Shown: positions 23,779-32,802, numbered from the stretch's first letter. The stretch is DNA of 36,591 bases from Cellulomonas citrea (GCF_009829685.1 NZ_VWSD01000014.1:1-36591), one strand, 5' to 3'. Notes: generated by a model not told the origin, from the sequence alone. A program made the numbers and translations.

Positions 23779-26388
23779 GTGTCAGTCAACAGCCTGGATG
23801 ACGATCGATACGAGGCGATCATCAAGGCGGCCCGGATGCAACCAGCGGATGAGGTCGAGGAGTACCTCAAACTGGTGATCGGCGACGAAGGAGTCGTCCG
23901 GGCGTTCATCGAGCGTTTCGACGCCGAGAAGGCCGCCACCATCGAACTGCGGGATCCCTCGGGGATCGGTCGCGAGGACCGAACGCCGTGGTACGGCGGC
24001 CCGCGCAAGCACGACCGCTTCTGGCCGCCCCTTCGGCAGTCGCTGGAGGACGGCCTGGGTGAGGAGGCGACGGGGCGCATCGACGCAGCGTCCAGCAAGG
24101 TCGTCGCGATGCTCGACGACCCGAACAGCGCCGCATTCAAGTCCAAGGGTCTGGTCGTGGGGCACGTCCAGTCGGGGAAGACTTCGAACTTCACTGCCGT
24201 GATCGCCAAGGCGGCCGACGCCGGGTACAAGGTCTTCATCGTTCTCTCCGGCGTTCACAACGCACTCCGACGCCAGACCCAACTGCGGCTCGTCAAGGAC
24301 CTAGTTGAACCGAACCAAGGGGTGTGGCACCAGATCACCACACCCGACCACGACTTCGTGCCCCCTCCGAACGCGTCATCATTCCTTGCTGGCAAGGAGC
24401 AGCGCGTTCTGCTGGTCGTCAAGAAGAACTCTGTCGTGCTGCGCAAACTCCATCGCTGGCTGAGGAGCGCCGACGCCTACCTCGGCGTACCCACGCTGAT
24501 CATCGACGACGAGGCCGACCAGGCCACGGTCGCAACCAAGACGATCAACCCCTTGATCGCGAAGCTGATCGATGTGCTGCCCAAGGTCTGCTACGTCGGG
24601 TACACAGCCACGCCCTTCGCCAACCTACTGATCGATCCCGGCGACGAGCGCGACTTCTACCCAAGGGACTTCATCCTGAGCCTCAGCCGAGACGCCCAGT
24701 ACCAAGGACCGGAGACCCTCTTCGGCAGGGAACCGATCGACGGGGAGGACCCGAGCGAGGTTCCCGCGGGTCTCGACATGATCCGGCAGGTACCCGTGGA
24801 CGAGCTCGGCGATCTGCGTCCCGCATCACGATCAGGAGTCGCAGGCTTCGTGCCCGTCGTCACGCCGTCGCTCCGCGAGGCCATCTTGTGGTTCTGGCTG
24901 GCCACCGCGGCGCGGCGCGTCAGGGACGACGGTGAGCGCCACTCGTCGATGCTCATCCACGCCGACTCCAATACGCACGTCCACGACTCCTATGACCCTC
25001 CCGTGCGCCGGCTCAGGAACACGGTTCTCGCCGAGCTCCGGGCGGGGGACGCGACGCTCGAGGGCGAGTTGCAGAGCCTCTGGGAGCGAGAGATCGCGAG
25101 AGTGCCGGCAGCCGACCTGGGCGAGCGCCCTGTCGGGTTCGCTGAGATCCGGAGCGTTCTGGAGGACGTCGTCGCCAGTACGCGGGTCATCCGGGACCAC
25201 TACCGCTCGCAGGACCGCCTCGACTACGACCAGGGCCCGGTGACGGTGATCGCCATCGGCGGCAACACCCTCTCCCGGGGGCTGACCTTGGAAGGTCTCG
25301 TCGTCAGCTTCTTCGTCCGCAGCGCCAACGTCTACGACACCCTGCTCCAGATGGGCCGGTGGTTCGGCTATCGCCGCAACTACCGTGACCTGCCCCGGGT
25401 GTGGATGCCGGACGAGACCAAGGAGTGGTACACACACCTGTCGACGGTCGAGGCGGAGATACGACGCGAGATCGACCGGTACCTGGTGGAGCACCGGACA
25501 CCGCTCGACTTGGCCGTCCGCATCAGGTGCCACCCGAAGATGCGCGTGACCGCGCCATCCAAGATGACATCGTCGGTCCGCGCCGCAGCGGCATACGGCG
25601 GCCAGCTCGTCGAGTCGCGGTACTTCCCCACGGACCCCTCCGAGGAGACACGGAGGTGGCATCGCGACAACGCCCGGGCAGTCGGCGTCCTCCTGGAAGC
25701 TGTGGACGCCCATGGCGCAGGACGGCCCGTCGGCGGCGGCAAGTACCTCTGGGAGCGCGTTCCCATGGACCTCGTCACGCAGTTCATCAGCGCCTACCAC
25801 TTCCACGAACGGTCCCCCGAGGCTGACCGAGGGCTCCTCCTCGAGTACATCTCCAGGCGCTCCACGGCCGGCGGGCTCGCTCGTTGGGACGTCGCGGTCA
25901 TGGGCGTTGACCCGTCGAATGCACCCAGCGCCGTGACCGTGGTCGGTCATCACACGATCGGATGCGTCAGGCGCGCTCGGATCTCGGGCAACCAGGACGC
26001 ACCCGTCGCCGATATCAAGACCCTGAGTGGGTCCCGCGATGAGGGCATCGACCTTCAGGTCTCCACCGACGACACAAGCCGGGCGAAACTGGCGCGCCTG
26101 CGAACCTGGCAGCGACCAGAGACAGGCCTGGTGATGCTGTACCCGATCGACCCCGTCTCTGACACCGGCCGTGGACGCCCGACCCTCGCCGCGCCCGTTG
26201 ATGTCGTGTGGGGAGCCGCCATCGTCTTCCCCGAGCCGGCCGCCGGCGACGTGACCGTCGACTATGCCTACGTCGCCGCTGATCTGGCGCACGCCTTCCC
26301 GGCAGCAGTCGACGAAGCCGACGAGGACGACACCGAGCTTGCAGCACACCTGGCCTCTGACCTGGACGCCGAGTCGAGCGATGACTGA
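23779..26388 (+). CDS. Z1-domain superfamily II helicase/ATPase of a restriction system
   Basis: 869 residues from GTG 23779 (GAGGGGG seven bases upstream), 95 bases after vsr. SF2 helicase motifs are clear: Walker A GHVQSGKT (128-135), Walker B/DEAD-like IIDDEAD (241-247), TATP (276-279), and the later block with SRGLTLEG and QMGRWFGYR (about 524-532) that contains the arginine finger and is the core of the Z1 domain. The C-terminal third has no recognised domain and ends in an acidic tail. Z1 proteins are known from restriction-modification neighbourhoods with GHKL ATPases, where they probably translocate on or remodel DNA. The stop overlaps the next gene's start by eight bases. Confidence 0.88.
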   Translation: MSVNSLDDDRYEAIIKAARMQPADEVEEYLKLVIGDEGVVRAFIERFDAEKAATIELRDPSGIGREDRTPWYGGPRKHDRFWPPLRQSLEDGLGEEATGRIDAASSKVVAMLDDPNSAAFKSKGLVVGHVQSGKTSNFTAVIAKAADAGYKVFIVLSGVHNALRRQTQLRLVKDLVEPNQGVWHQITTPDHDFVPPPNASSFLAGKEQRVLLVVKKNSVVLRKLHRWLRSADAYLGVPTLIIDDEADQATVATKTINPLIAKLIDVLPKVCYVGYTATPFANLLIDPGDERDFYPRDFILSLSRDAQYQGPETLFGREPIDGEDPSEVPAGLDMIRQVPVDELGDLRPASRSGVAGFVPVVTPSLREAILWFWLATAARRVRDDGERHSSMLIHADSNTHVHDSYDPPVRRLRNTVLAELRAGDATLEGELQSLWEREIARVPAADLGERPVGFAEIRSVLEDVVASTRVIRDHYRSQDRLDYDQGPVTVIAIGGNTLSRGLTLEGLVVSFFVRSANVYDTLLQMGRWFGYRRNYRDLPRVWMPDETKEWYTHLSTVEAEIRREIDRYLVEHRTPLDLAVRIRCHPKMRVTAPSKMTSSVRAAAAYGGQLVESRYFPTDPSEETRRWHRDNARAVGVLLEAVDAHGAGRPVGGGKYLWERVPMDLVTQFISAYHFHERSPEADRGLLLEYISRRSTAGGLARWDVAVMGVDPSNAPSAVTVVGHHTIGCVRRARISGNQDAPVADIKTLSGSRDEGIDLQVSTDDTSRAKLARLRTWQRPETGLVMLYPIDPVSDTGRGRPTLAAPVDVVWGAAIVFPEPAAGDVTVDYAYVAADLAHAFPAAVDEADEDDTELAAHLASDLDAESSDD

Positions 26389-27400
26389 AGCGACCGGCGC
26401 ACCCGCATCTCAGGTCCGCGCCAAGCTGACTTCCGCTTGGACGACCCTTCACGACCGACAGGCCGGAGGGAACCGACGGCTGGACGCCATCCAGCTGGAC
26501 CCGCTGCACGTGAGTGGACGCCCTCTCCTGGCGGCGCTCGACTCCGACGGACGACACCACCTCCTGGTGCCCCTGCCGACAAGGGCCGTCGAACTCGAGG
26601 ACTCGCGGAGCGCCGGCGTACAGCTCACCCCGCGGACGCTGGAGCGAGCCGGGGGACTCCAGCGCTATGCGGACCTGGTCTGCCTCCGCCCCGACCTCAT
26701 CGGAGTCTTCTCCGGCCTCGCAGCCGACGTGGCCGCCGCAGTCATCGGCTCCCCCGAGCCGAGCACCGTCGTGGCGAGGAAGCTCAACGCGTGGCGCGAA
26801 CTCCTCGAGACACCCCCACTCACGTGGTCTTCGGGCCGGGTCGCCGGGCTGTTCGCCGAACTACTGGTCCTGCGATCCCTCCTCGAACTGGACCCGTCGG
26901 CGACCACCTCCTGGTCAGGACCATTCGGCGAAGCTCAGGACTTCCGCCTTGGAAGCGAGGCACTGGAGATCAAGGCAACACTCTCGCCGGAGACGCGGAT
27001 GATCTCCGTCCACGGCTGGGACCAGCTCGAGCCCCCGTCTGGCGGACACCTCACACTCGGGTGGTTCCGCCTTCGAGCGCATCCCGACGGGGACACTGTG
27101 TCCGAACTCGTCGGCGACTGCCTACAGCGAGCGAACGCGGCAGGTGACGTCCGCACCAGGCTCGACCGCCTAGCGATCCCCGATCTCGACGCGGAGCCTC
27201 TGGCGGTACGTATCAAGGTCGTCGAAGAGCGCTGGTACACCGTAGGGCCGGACTTCCCCACAGTGGTGCCAGCGCGGTTCGCGAACGGGCACGTACCCAC
27301 GGGGGTGGTGTCGCTGGACTACCGCGTCGACCTCGATGGCCTGCGACCGTCACGTGACGACCGCGCAGCCATCCTGCGACGATTCGTGGAGCGGACGTGA
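26381..27400 (+). CDS. PD-(D/E)XK motif nuclease (DUF4420-like)
   Basis: 339 residues from ATG 26381, overlapping the Z1 gene by eight bases (ATGACTGA). The nuclease core is visible as Glu160 in GLFAELLVL, then WSGPFGEAQDF with Asp187, then Glu196-x-Lys198 in EIKAT, the order expected for the PD-(D/E)XK fold. The layout matches the DUF4420 family described as PD-(D/E)XK motif proteins in restriction loci. It is the most likely DNA-cutting subunit of this system, with the Z1 helicase and GHKL ATPase as its motor and switch. It couples to the next gene by a four-base overlap. Confidence 0.8.
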   Translation: MTEATGAPASQVRAKLTSAWTTLHDRQAGGNRRLDAIQLDPLHVSGRPLLAALDSDGRHHLLVPLPTRAVELEDSRSAGVQLTPRTLERAGGLQRYADLVCLRPDLIGVFSGLAADVAAAVIGSPEPSTVVARKLNAWRELLETPPLTWSSGRVAGLFAELLVLRSLLELDPSATTSWSGPFGEAQDFRLGSEALEIKATLSPETRMISVHGWDQLEPPSGGHLTLGWFRLRAHPDGDTVSELVGDCLQRANAAGDVRTRLDRLAIPDLDAEPLAVRIKVVEERWYTVGPDFPTVVPARFANGHVPTGVVSLDYRVDLDGLRPSRDDRAAILRRFVERT

Positions 27401-29238
27401 GAACCCAGCCGGGTTGGTGGTCCCAACCCTTCCGCCCGGACGGCGGCATCGCCGCCGAGGGGCTCCGGAACCAGCTCGGTCGGCCTTCGCTCTCGGTACT
27501 CACTGTCCTCGTCAGGGAGGCCGCTCAGAACTCCTGGGACGCCCGCCTCCCGACCGGCGACCTGCAACTTGAAATCGACCTAGGGGACCTCGATCGGACC
27601 CCGGCAGCGGCGTGGCGAACGATGCTCGGTCCCGGTGCGCCCGAGCTGCCGGCCGAGGAAACACGGCTTCGGACGCTGACGGACTACCTCAACCAGGACA
27701 GCCTCACCTACCTCGCGATCAGCGACCGGAACGCCACCGGTCTCGGCGGGCCAGTACGGTCTGACGAGCCGGCCCCGCCCGGCGGGCGAGGCTGGCTGTC
27801 GTTCGTCCTCAACAGCGGCGAGCGACGCGACGTCGAGGGCGGGGGCGGCACCTATGGCTTCGGGAAGGGCGCCTTCTTCCTCGCCAGCCGAGTCGGCGTG
27901 ATCCTCATCCATACACGGTTCCGAGACGAGACCGGACTACGAGTTCGGCTCATAGGCTCGGCATTGCTGCATCAGCGGGACGAGACCGAACCACCGCTGA
28001 CGGGCCGGCACTGGTGGGGTCAGGTGCGCACGGACCACTGCACGCCGCTCGAGGACGACCAGGCCGAGGCCACCGCCAGGGCCCTCGGCCTTCCCGCGTT
28101 CTCAGGCGCTGACACCGGCACGACGGTCGTGGTGCTCGATCCCGAACTCGGCACGCCCGGTGCCGACGAGGACCGACAGATGGAGCGGGCCGAGGCAGGA
28201 CGCTTCCTCGCCGACGCCGCGGCACTCAACCTCTGGCCAATCACCTTGCACGGACGCACCCAACGGATGGCGATCACCGTGACCGTCGATGGAGCACCCG
28301 TCGACGTGCCCGACGAAACGAACAACGAGGTGATTCGGGCTTTCGCCCGCGCATACCGCAAGTCCCGCGGTGACGGGGGCTCTCGCGTCACCTGCGGCAA
28401 CCCGAAGGCTGACCTGGGCTACATCGCGCACGAGGCCGTCGTCCACACCGAGTCCTCCGGGCCCGCCGCCGCCGAACTCGGCCTGCCGACTGACGCCGCT
28501 CCCCACCACGCCGCTCTCCTGAGATCACCAGACCTGGTCGTGCGATACCTACCCGGCCCGCCTCGACCGGACCCCGCGTTTGGCTACGCCGCCGTCTTCC
28601 GCGCCGACGACTCCATGGATCACGTGTTCTCTGCCGCCGAGCCGCCGACACATGACGACTGGGTGCCCGACCAGCTCGATGGCTGGGATCGCTCATTCGT
28701 CCGGGTGGCTCGGCGTCGGATCACCGAGTACTGCAGCGACGTGGCAGGCATCGTCCGGACCGCGCGCTCCCACTCGACCGGTTCCGTCGGGCAGTTGTCC
28801 CGCCAGCTCGGATTCCTGATGGACGCCGTCACCCAAGATGGTGGCGCTGTGGATCCGTTCCCCGATCGTGGCGGATCTCCCGGAGGAGACGATGGGTCAC
28901 GGCCTTCCGGCGGCGGAGCCGCGACGGGCAGACGGAGCGCTCGCATCCGCGCAACCGGAGAACCCGAATTCCGGGTGCATGAAGGCGAGGTCCTGTTGAC
29001 GCAGGTCGTGGACGTCGCTGAGGCGACCCTCGCGCAGGCTACGGTGCGAGTTGTCACCGCTGAGGGCGCTGAGCAACGGAGCCCTGCGGCGGCGGCCCGG
29101 CCAGAAGTCCTCGGCTGGGTCGTTCCTGACGGAACCTTCGCCCCTGGCGCGCGCGTGGAGCTGCCCGAAGGCTCGAGCACCCTGCTCATCCGCCCAGTCG
29201 AGGACGCCGCGATCGAGTTCACCGTGAGCAGCGTCTGA
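27397..29238 (+). CDS. GHKL-type ATPase, paraMORC/MutL-like, of a restriction system
   Basis: 613 residues from GTG 27397, overlapping the nuclease stop in GTGA. The N-terminal Bergerat fold is clear: VREAAQNSWDA (Glu41, Asn45), ISDRNATGLGG (Asp110, Gly115-Gly117) and GGGTYGFGKGAFFLAS, the glycine-rich lid, at about 150-163. The rest includes a Gly/Ser/Asp-rich linker near 490-520 and a beta-rich C-terminal domain with no family I recognise. Prokaryotic MORC and paraMORC ATPases are known from contextual studies to sit with SF2 helicases and nucleases in restriction-modification systems; they probably clamp on DNA and switch the complex on ATP binding. Confidence 0.85.
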   Translation: MRTQPGWWSQPFRPDGGIAAEGLRNQLGRPSLSVLTVLVREAAQNSWDARLPTGDLQLEIDLGDLDRTPAAAWRTMLGPGAPELPAEETRLRTLTDYLNQDSLTYLAISDRNATGLGGPVRSDEPAPPGGRGWLSFVLNSGERRDVEGGGGTYGFGKGAFFLASRVGVILIHTRFRDETGLRVRLIGSALLHQRDETEPPLTGRHWWGQVRTDHCTPLEDDQAEATARALGLPAFSGADTGTTVVVLDPELGTPGADEDRQMERAEAGRFLADAAALNLWPITLHGRTQRMAITVTVDGAPVDVPDETNNEVIRAFARAYRKSRGDGGSRVTCGNPKADLGYIAHEAVVHTESSGPAAAELGLPTDAAPHHAALLRSPDLVVRYLPGPPRPDPAFGYAAVFRADDSMDHVFSAAEPPTHDDWVPDQLDGWDRSFVRVARRRITEYCSDVAGIVRTARSHSTGSVGQLSRQLGFLMDAVTQDGGAVDPFPDRGGSPGGDDGSRPSGGGAATGRRSARIRATGEPEFRVHEGEVLLTQVVDVAEATLAQATVRVVTAEGAEQRSPAAAARPEVLGWVVPDGTFAPGARVELPEGSSTLLIRPVEDAAIEFTVSSV

Positions 29239-30152
29239 TGCGCGCTCTCCCGTACCGCACTCCCGCATTCGAGAGCGTCCTCGCCAGCCCCTGGGTGGTC
29301 GACGGTGTCCCGCTCGGCGAACGGCTCGACCAGGGATGGGACTACCAGACTCAGCTCGCGGCACGACGACGTCTGACCATCGACGTCGCACGCGTGCGGC
29401 GAGAGGCGGGCCTGACCATGGCAGACGAAATGGTCGTCAGTAGCCGATACCGGGCCACCGGTTCGTTGATCCGACACCGAGGGAACATGGAGAGCCTTGC
29501 CGCCGGCTCTCCCGCGATCGCGGATGTCGAGACGGAGGTCCGGATCGACGGCGCCGACCTCGCGGGCGCGCTCGAGTTGGAGACGACGGTCACCCTCGGC
29601 TCCGTCACGCCACGGCAGCAGACTTTCGTCGCGCGCCGACCTGGCAGCATCCTGTGGCGGCGGAGCGACCTGTTCGCAGTCGAAGGCGGCGGGGGCCTCC
29701 TGCCAGTTGCGCGGACTTCCTTCGCAGGCAGCGCGCTCCCCAAGGGCGCATGGTTCATCTCCGCAGGCACAGGGGAATGGGACGCACCGGCCATGGGCCA
29801 CCTCCTCGTGTTGCTGAACGAGGACAACCCGGGCGTCCTGGCGGCACTCGAGCGCACCCTCGCCGGGGAGTTCACAAGTGCCGTGTGGCAAGCCCTCGCT
29901 CTCGACATCGTCCACACGGTGTTGTCGCTCGCGGCCGACGACCCCGACTTCGCGACGACCGACGGCGAGACCGATGATGAGATCTCGAAGGCGGCACTTG
30001 CGACGCGCTTCATCCGTACCTGGTATGCGCATCCGGGCGAGGAAGCCGCCGATGCACTAGGACGGCTGCGCTACGACGCCCAGAACGAACCGGCCCGATT
30101 GCGGGCCGTCCTCCAGGAACGACTGCACTTCCTCGGGAGGGATCTCGGTTGA
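29238..30152 (+). CDS. unknown protein of the Z1/GHKL restriction operon
   Basis: 304 residues. ATG 29238 overlaps the preceding TGA by one base (TGATG). I recognise no family. The middle (about 85-180) is rich in beta-type sequence, and the C-terminal third is helical and acidic, with a DDPDFATTDGETDDE stretch. There is no Cys cluster, nuclease motif, signal peptide or membrane span. Its position inside a fully overlapping operon means it is made together with the GHKL ATPase and nuclease; a structural or target-recognition subunit is the likeliest role, but that is inference from context. Confidence 0.75.
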   Translation: MRALPYRTPAFESVLASPWVVDGVPLGERLDQGWDYQTQLAARRRLTIDVARVRREAGLTMADEMVVSSRYRATGSLIRHRGNMESLAAGSPAIADVETEVRIDGADLAGALELETTVTLGSVTPRQQTFVARRPGSILWRRSDLFAVEGGGGLLPVARTSFAGSALPKGAWFISAGTGEWDAPAMGHLLVLLNEDNPGVLAALERTLAGEFTSAVWQALALDIVHTVLSLAADDPDFATTDGETDDEISKAALATRFIRTWYAHPGEEAADALGRLRYDAQNEPARLRAVLQERLHFLGRDLG

Positions 30153-30907
30153 CCAGGCTGTACCCGCGCCTCCTGCCGAGCGAGGTCGACAAGGCGTTCG
30201 CCCTTCTTGCTGGTCTGTCGCCGCACGCAATCGAGCTGCTCGGCCTTCAGGAGAGCGGATACGTCTTTGCGGCCGCCGGCGGCGACCGTGTCAGCCCCGA
30301 CGAACTCGCCGCACTGCGTTCCGAACTGACGGCGTGTGCCCGCGAATTCGGCTACCCCGACACCAACCGAATCGACGACCTGATCGCGTTCGACAGGACG
30401 CTCGCCCGCTGGCTCCACCGACAACTTGACATCGTGCCAGGCGAGGCATCGTCCAAGGCGGTGTGGGGATACCTCGGACTCGTCGTAGCACCCCACGTCG
30501 CAGCATGGCGCTTCCCTAGTCGAGAGCCCGGCTACACCAGAGAACGGTTCGATGGGTCCGACCTGACACGCAACACCTTCTCGCGCCTCTGGTGGCGCGC
30601 TGCCGTCCTAGTGGACGAGGACCAGCCCGATCCCTACCGTCTGGTCGACCTACTCGGCGAAGAGGCGATCGATCAGTTGATGGCGCGACGCCGTTCGCTC
30701 GCGGCGTCGCCCGGTCTCGCGCGCGCCATCGTGCGAGAGGCCAGCCGACGGGAAAACGACCTTGATCGATCGCTGCTTCGTGACGCGCTCCAGAGGTTGC
30801 TGCGGCTCTCGGCATTCATGGACTTCGAGGTGATGGACGACTTCGAACTGAGCAGGACTGTAGGCGAGGAGTTCGACGCCTCACACCAAGCGCTTCGCGG
30901 TGCGTGA
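30149..30907 (+). CDS. DUF6339-like protein, last gene of the restriction operon
   Basis: 252 residues from TTG 30149, with GGGAGG (30135-30140) at good spacing and a four-base TTGA overlap with the gene before. It resembles the DUF6339 family: a conserved LWWRAAVL, then DPYRLVDLLGEEAIDQLMARRRSLAASPGLARAIVREA. It is mostly helical, with no catalytic motif visible. DUF6339 members, as far as I recall, occur in just such loci, but no biochemical role is known to me. The 168-base gap after it is convergent with the broken MBL gene and holds a small CCACCC/GGGTGG dyad (31056-31069), possibly part of a terminator. Confidence 0.7.
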   Translation: MTRLYPRLLPSEVDKAFALLAGLSPHAIELLGLQESGYVFAAAGGDRVSPDELAALRSELTACAREFGYPDTNRIDDLIAFDRTLARWLHRQLDIVPGEASSKAVWGYLGLVVAPHVAAWRFPSREPGYTRERFDGSDLTRNTFSRLWWRAAVLVDEDQPDPYRLVDLLGEEAIDQLMARRRSLAASPGLARAIVREASRRENDLDRSLLRDALQRLLRLSAFMDFEVMDDFELSRTVGEEFDASHQALRGA

Positions 30908-31075
30908 GCCTCCTTGCCGCATCGAGGTGGTCTCCGCCTAGGGCTTCATCAACCGGGAACCGAAGCAGGCGAGCAGGTTGTCCCGACACGCCCGGCGGGT
31001 CTCACCTCACCGGTGCGATGCACAATGGCAGACATCACGAAGTTCGCCAGCCCGGCCACCCGTGGGTGGTCGCCG

Positions 31076-32162
31076 TCAATCCTGAAACGCGAGAGTCGCG
31101 GTGATCGCCTCGACAACTTGGCTCACGACTCCGCTCGCCATGTCACTATCAATCCGCATGCTGACCAACGGTCGGCCTGCCGAGACGGGGTCACCCGACC
31201 TCACATGGAGCCCGACCCCGACTGGGTCGCTGAACTCGATCCCGGAGGGCGGACGAACGGCACCCTGCGCGCGAACAAGCACATCGCGGATCGTAGACAG
31301 GCTGTACATCACCTTGACATTCGTTGCCGCAGGAATGGTCCTGCGGGGCGCTCGCAGCAGACCCCAATGGTCGCGAACGAGGCGAAGCACCGCGTCCGGT
31401 CTAGACAGAGCGGCAGAATCGAAGCCCCCGATCGCCTGGCTCAGCCGCCGCTCAAACGCCTCGAGGGGTGAGCCGCCAGCCCGCATGACGTACGCCACCC
31501 AGATCCAGACTGTCGCCTTCACCGCCGCTTGCGACCCCCGACGCCATCTCGCCTGCGTCGGCCTCGACCTGCCCCACAACCGCACCACTGGCAATGCCAC
31601 CGGCCGAGGCCAACCTCGACTCAAGGGGCGACTCAGGGTCCCGCTCGCTCGGCTCGTCATCGCTGGGATAGGTGCGCGGAGACTTCGGGGCCTGATCCGC
31701 GCCAGCCTCGAACGGTGGAGCCAGCAAGACTTCGATCACCGCGGGTCGACTCGAGAGGCCAGCGAACCAGGCCGTTGGGTCGGCGAGCAGCGCAGCGTAC
31801 TCATCCGGCAGTCGCATCTCGTCACGGGCGGCCAGGAACTGGGCCGCCAGGTGGAGCCGCTTGACCGCCGACACGGTGGGTATGACGTACCGACACGGGG
31901 AGAGCTCACGATCGAGGTGGTCGATCCCACTGACGTGGTCCACATCGAAGTGCAAGATGAAGGCCACGTCAGGGCGGCCGAGATGGCCCGAGGAACCGTT
32001 CCTGCGGCGCTTCAATTCACGGACGTCACGCTCGATCAGGTGATGGCCGCTCAACGTGCCGCAGTCGTACACGTACGAAACGCCCGCCGCCGCAGATCTT
32101 TCGAACGGTGGCTCCATTGCGGCGACAGATCCGGAGTGGAAGAAGACCTGACCGACCGCCAC
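31076..32162 (-). pseudogene. MBL-fold metallohydrolase gene interrupted by a frameshift
   Basis: Starting at GTG 32162 the frame reads VGQVFFHSGSV, VSYVYDCGTLSG, then ILHFDVDHVSGI: a metallo-beta-lactamase-fold N-terminus with the metal motif H71-x-D73-x-D75-H76. After an acidic linker this frame closes at 31452. A second frame on the same strand carries protein-like sequence (ATVWIWVAYVMRAGG onward) and stops at 31076. The frames join if one base is removed near a run of five G (C5 on the plus strand, 31535-31539), giving about 361 residues. The tail, GLHVRSGDPVSAGRPL, resembles the C-terminal domain of pyrimidine-nucleoside phosphorylases. This is either a real frameshift, a base-call error, or slippage. 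MBL-fold proteins occur in several defence loci; its role here is unknown. Confidence 0.6.
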
Positions 32163-32499
32163 TGCTCTTGCGAAACGACCAGCACGTCATCGTCCCCCTT
32201 ACCTCGGCGCAACGCGTCCTCATGTCGGTAAGCTCCGGTTGCGACTCGACGCCCGACGCGCGCCGCGACGTAGTCGGCCTTGGCCGGGCCCGACGGACTC
32301 ACCTCGCCGCGGGGTGCATTCGACGAGTCGTCGGGGCTTCCGGTACAACGCCACGGTCTCCTGAGCGGGCCCGCTAGGTGCCCCGACACCCCAGTCGTCT
32401 CGCATCGAGGCAGGCAAGTCGCGTCCTCGGCCACGACAGTCGCTCCACATCCACGTCCAGCCACCGCGCGCGCACGCATACCGTCTGCATACCGGAACG
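32163..32499. other. gene-free stretch between the MBL gene and the tRNA terminator
   Basis: 337 bases of somewhat lower GC. Open frames on both strands here look like chance; a minus-strand frame with KADYVAARVGRRVATGAYR is the most protein-like but has no start site or family. It presumably holds the promoter of the MBL gene. No tRNA, repeat or attachment site was found. Confidence 0.4.
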
Positions 32500-32539
32500 T
32501 CAGAAGCCCTCTCTCCCACCGGGGAGAAAGGGCCTCTGA
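32500..32539 (-). terminator. strong hairpin downstream of tRNA-fMet
   Basis: TCAGAAGCCCTCTCTCCC pairs with GGGAGAAAGGGCCTCTGA around a short loop, 16-18 pairs with few mismatches. It lies 15 bases past the tRNA 3' end in the direction of transcription. There is no clear T-run, but position and strength suggest the tRNA terminator; it would work on both strands. Confidence 0.5.
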
Positions 32540-32554
32540 CCTGCACTTCACTTG

Positions 32555-32628
32555 TAGCGGGGGCAGGATTTGAACCTGCGACCTCTGGGTTATGAGCCCA
32601 GCGAGCTACCGAGCTGCTCCACCCCGCG
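32555..32628 (-). tRNA. initiator tRNA-Met (CAT anticodon)
   Basis: Read on the minus strand it starts CGCGGGGTGGAGCAG, has the anticodon CAT (complement of 32592-32594) on a stem closed by three G:C pairs, and a T-arm GCAGG-TTCAAAT-CCTGC. Initiator marks are the GGG/CCC anticodon stem and the unpaired first base (C1 opposite U72), the actinobacterial form. The CCA end is not encoded (74 nt to the discriminator A). Confidence 0.95.
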
Positions 32629-32639
32629 TCGCTCGGACT

Positions 32640-32668
32640 ACTTTACGGGACGCCACCCGAGGGACCAA
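32640..32668 (-). promoter_or_regulatory. promoter of tRNA-fMet
   Basis: On the minus strand TTGGTC (32668-32663), exactly 17 bases, then TAAAGT (32645-32640). The -10 box ends 11 bases before the tRNA 5' end, as usual for a bacterial tRNA promoter. Confidence 0.55.
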
Positions 32669-32725
32669 ATCGCCCCCGCTGCGGGCACGCCCAGGGCCCC
32701 TCGGAGGGCCTATCGCAGATCGTCG

Positions 32726-32756
32726 CGAGCCCGCCCGCCGCCCCTCGGCGGGCTCG
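32726..32756 (-). terminator. terminator of the second fix-type operon
   Basis: CGAGCCCGCC and GGCGGGCTCG are perfect ten-base arms around an 11-base loop, 46 bases beyond the fixX-like stop at 32803. No T-run follows, but the place between this operon and the tRNA promoter fits a terminator. Confidence 0.5.
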
Positions 32757-32802
32757 GGACAGACCGCCGCCGGCCCGCCCCGAGCCCGACCTCCGACGCC
32801 CT

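Noticed and set aside
30914-31471. Plus-strand ORF including MADITKFASPATRGW
   Set aside because: It is antisense to the MBL gene's C-terminal half, has no ribosome-binding site and resembles no family.
22080-32628. Integrative element with attachment repeats at tRNA-fMet
   Set aside because: No integrase gene and no repeat of the tRNA 3' end were found at the left border.
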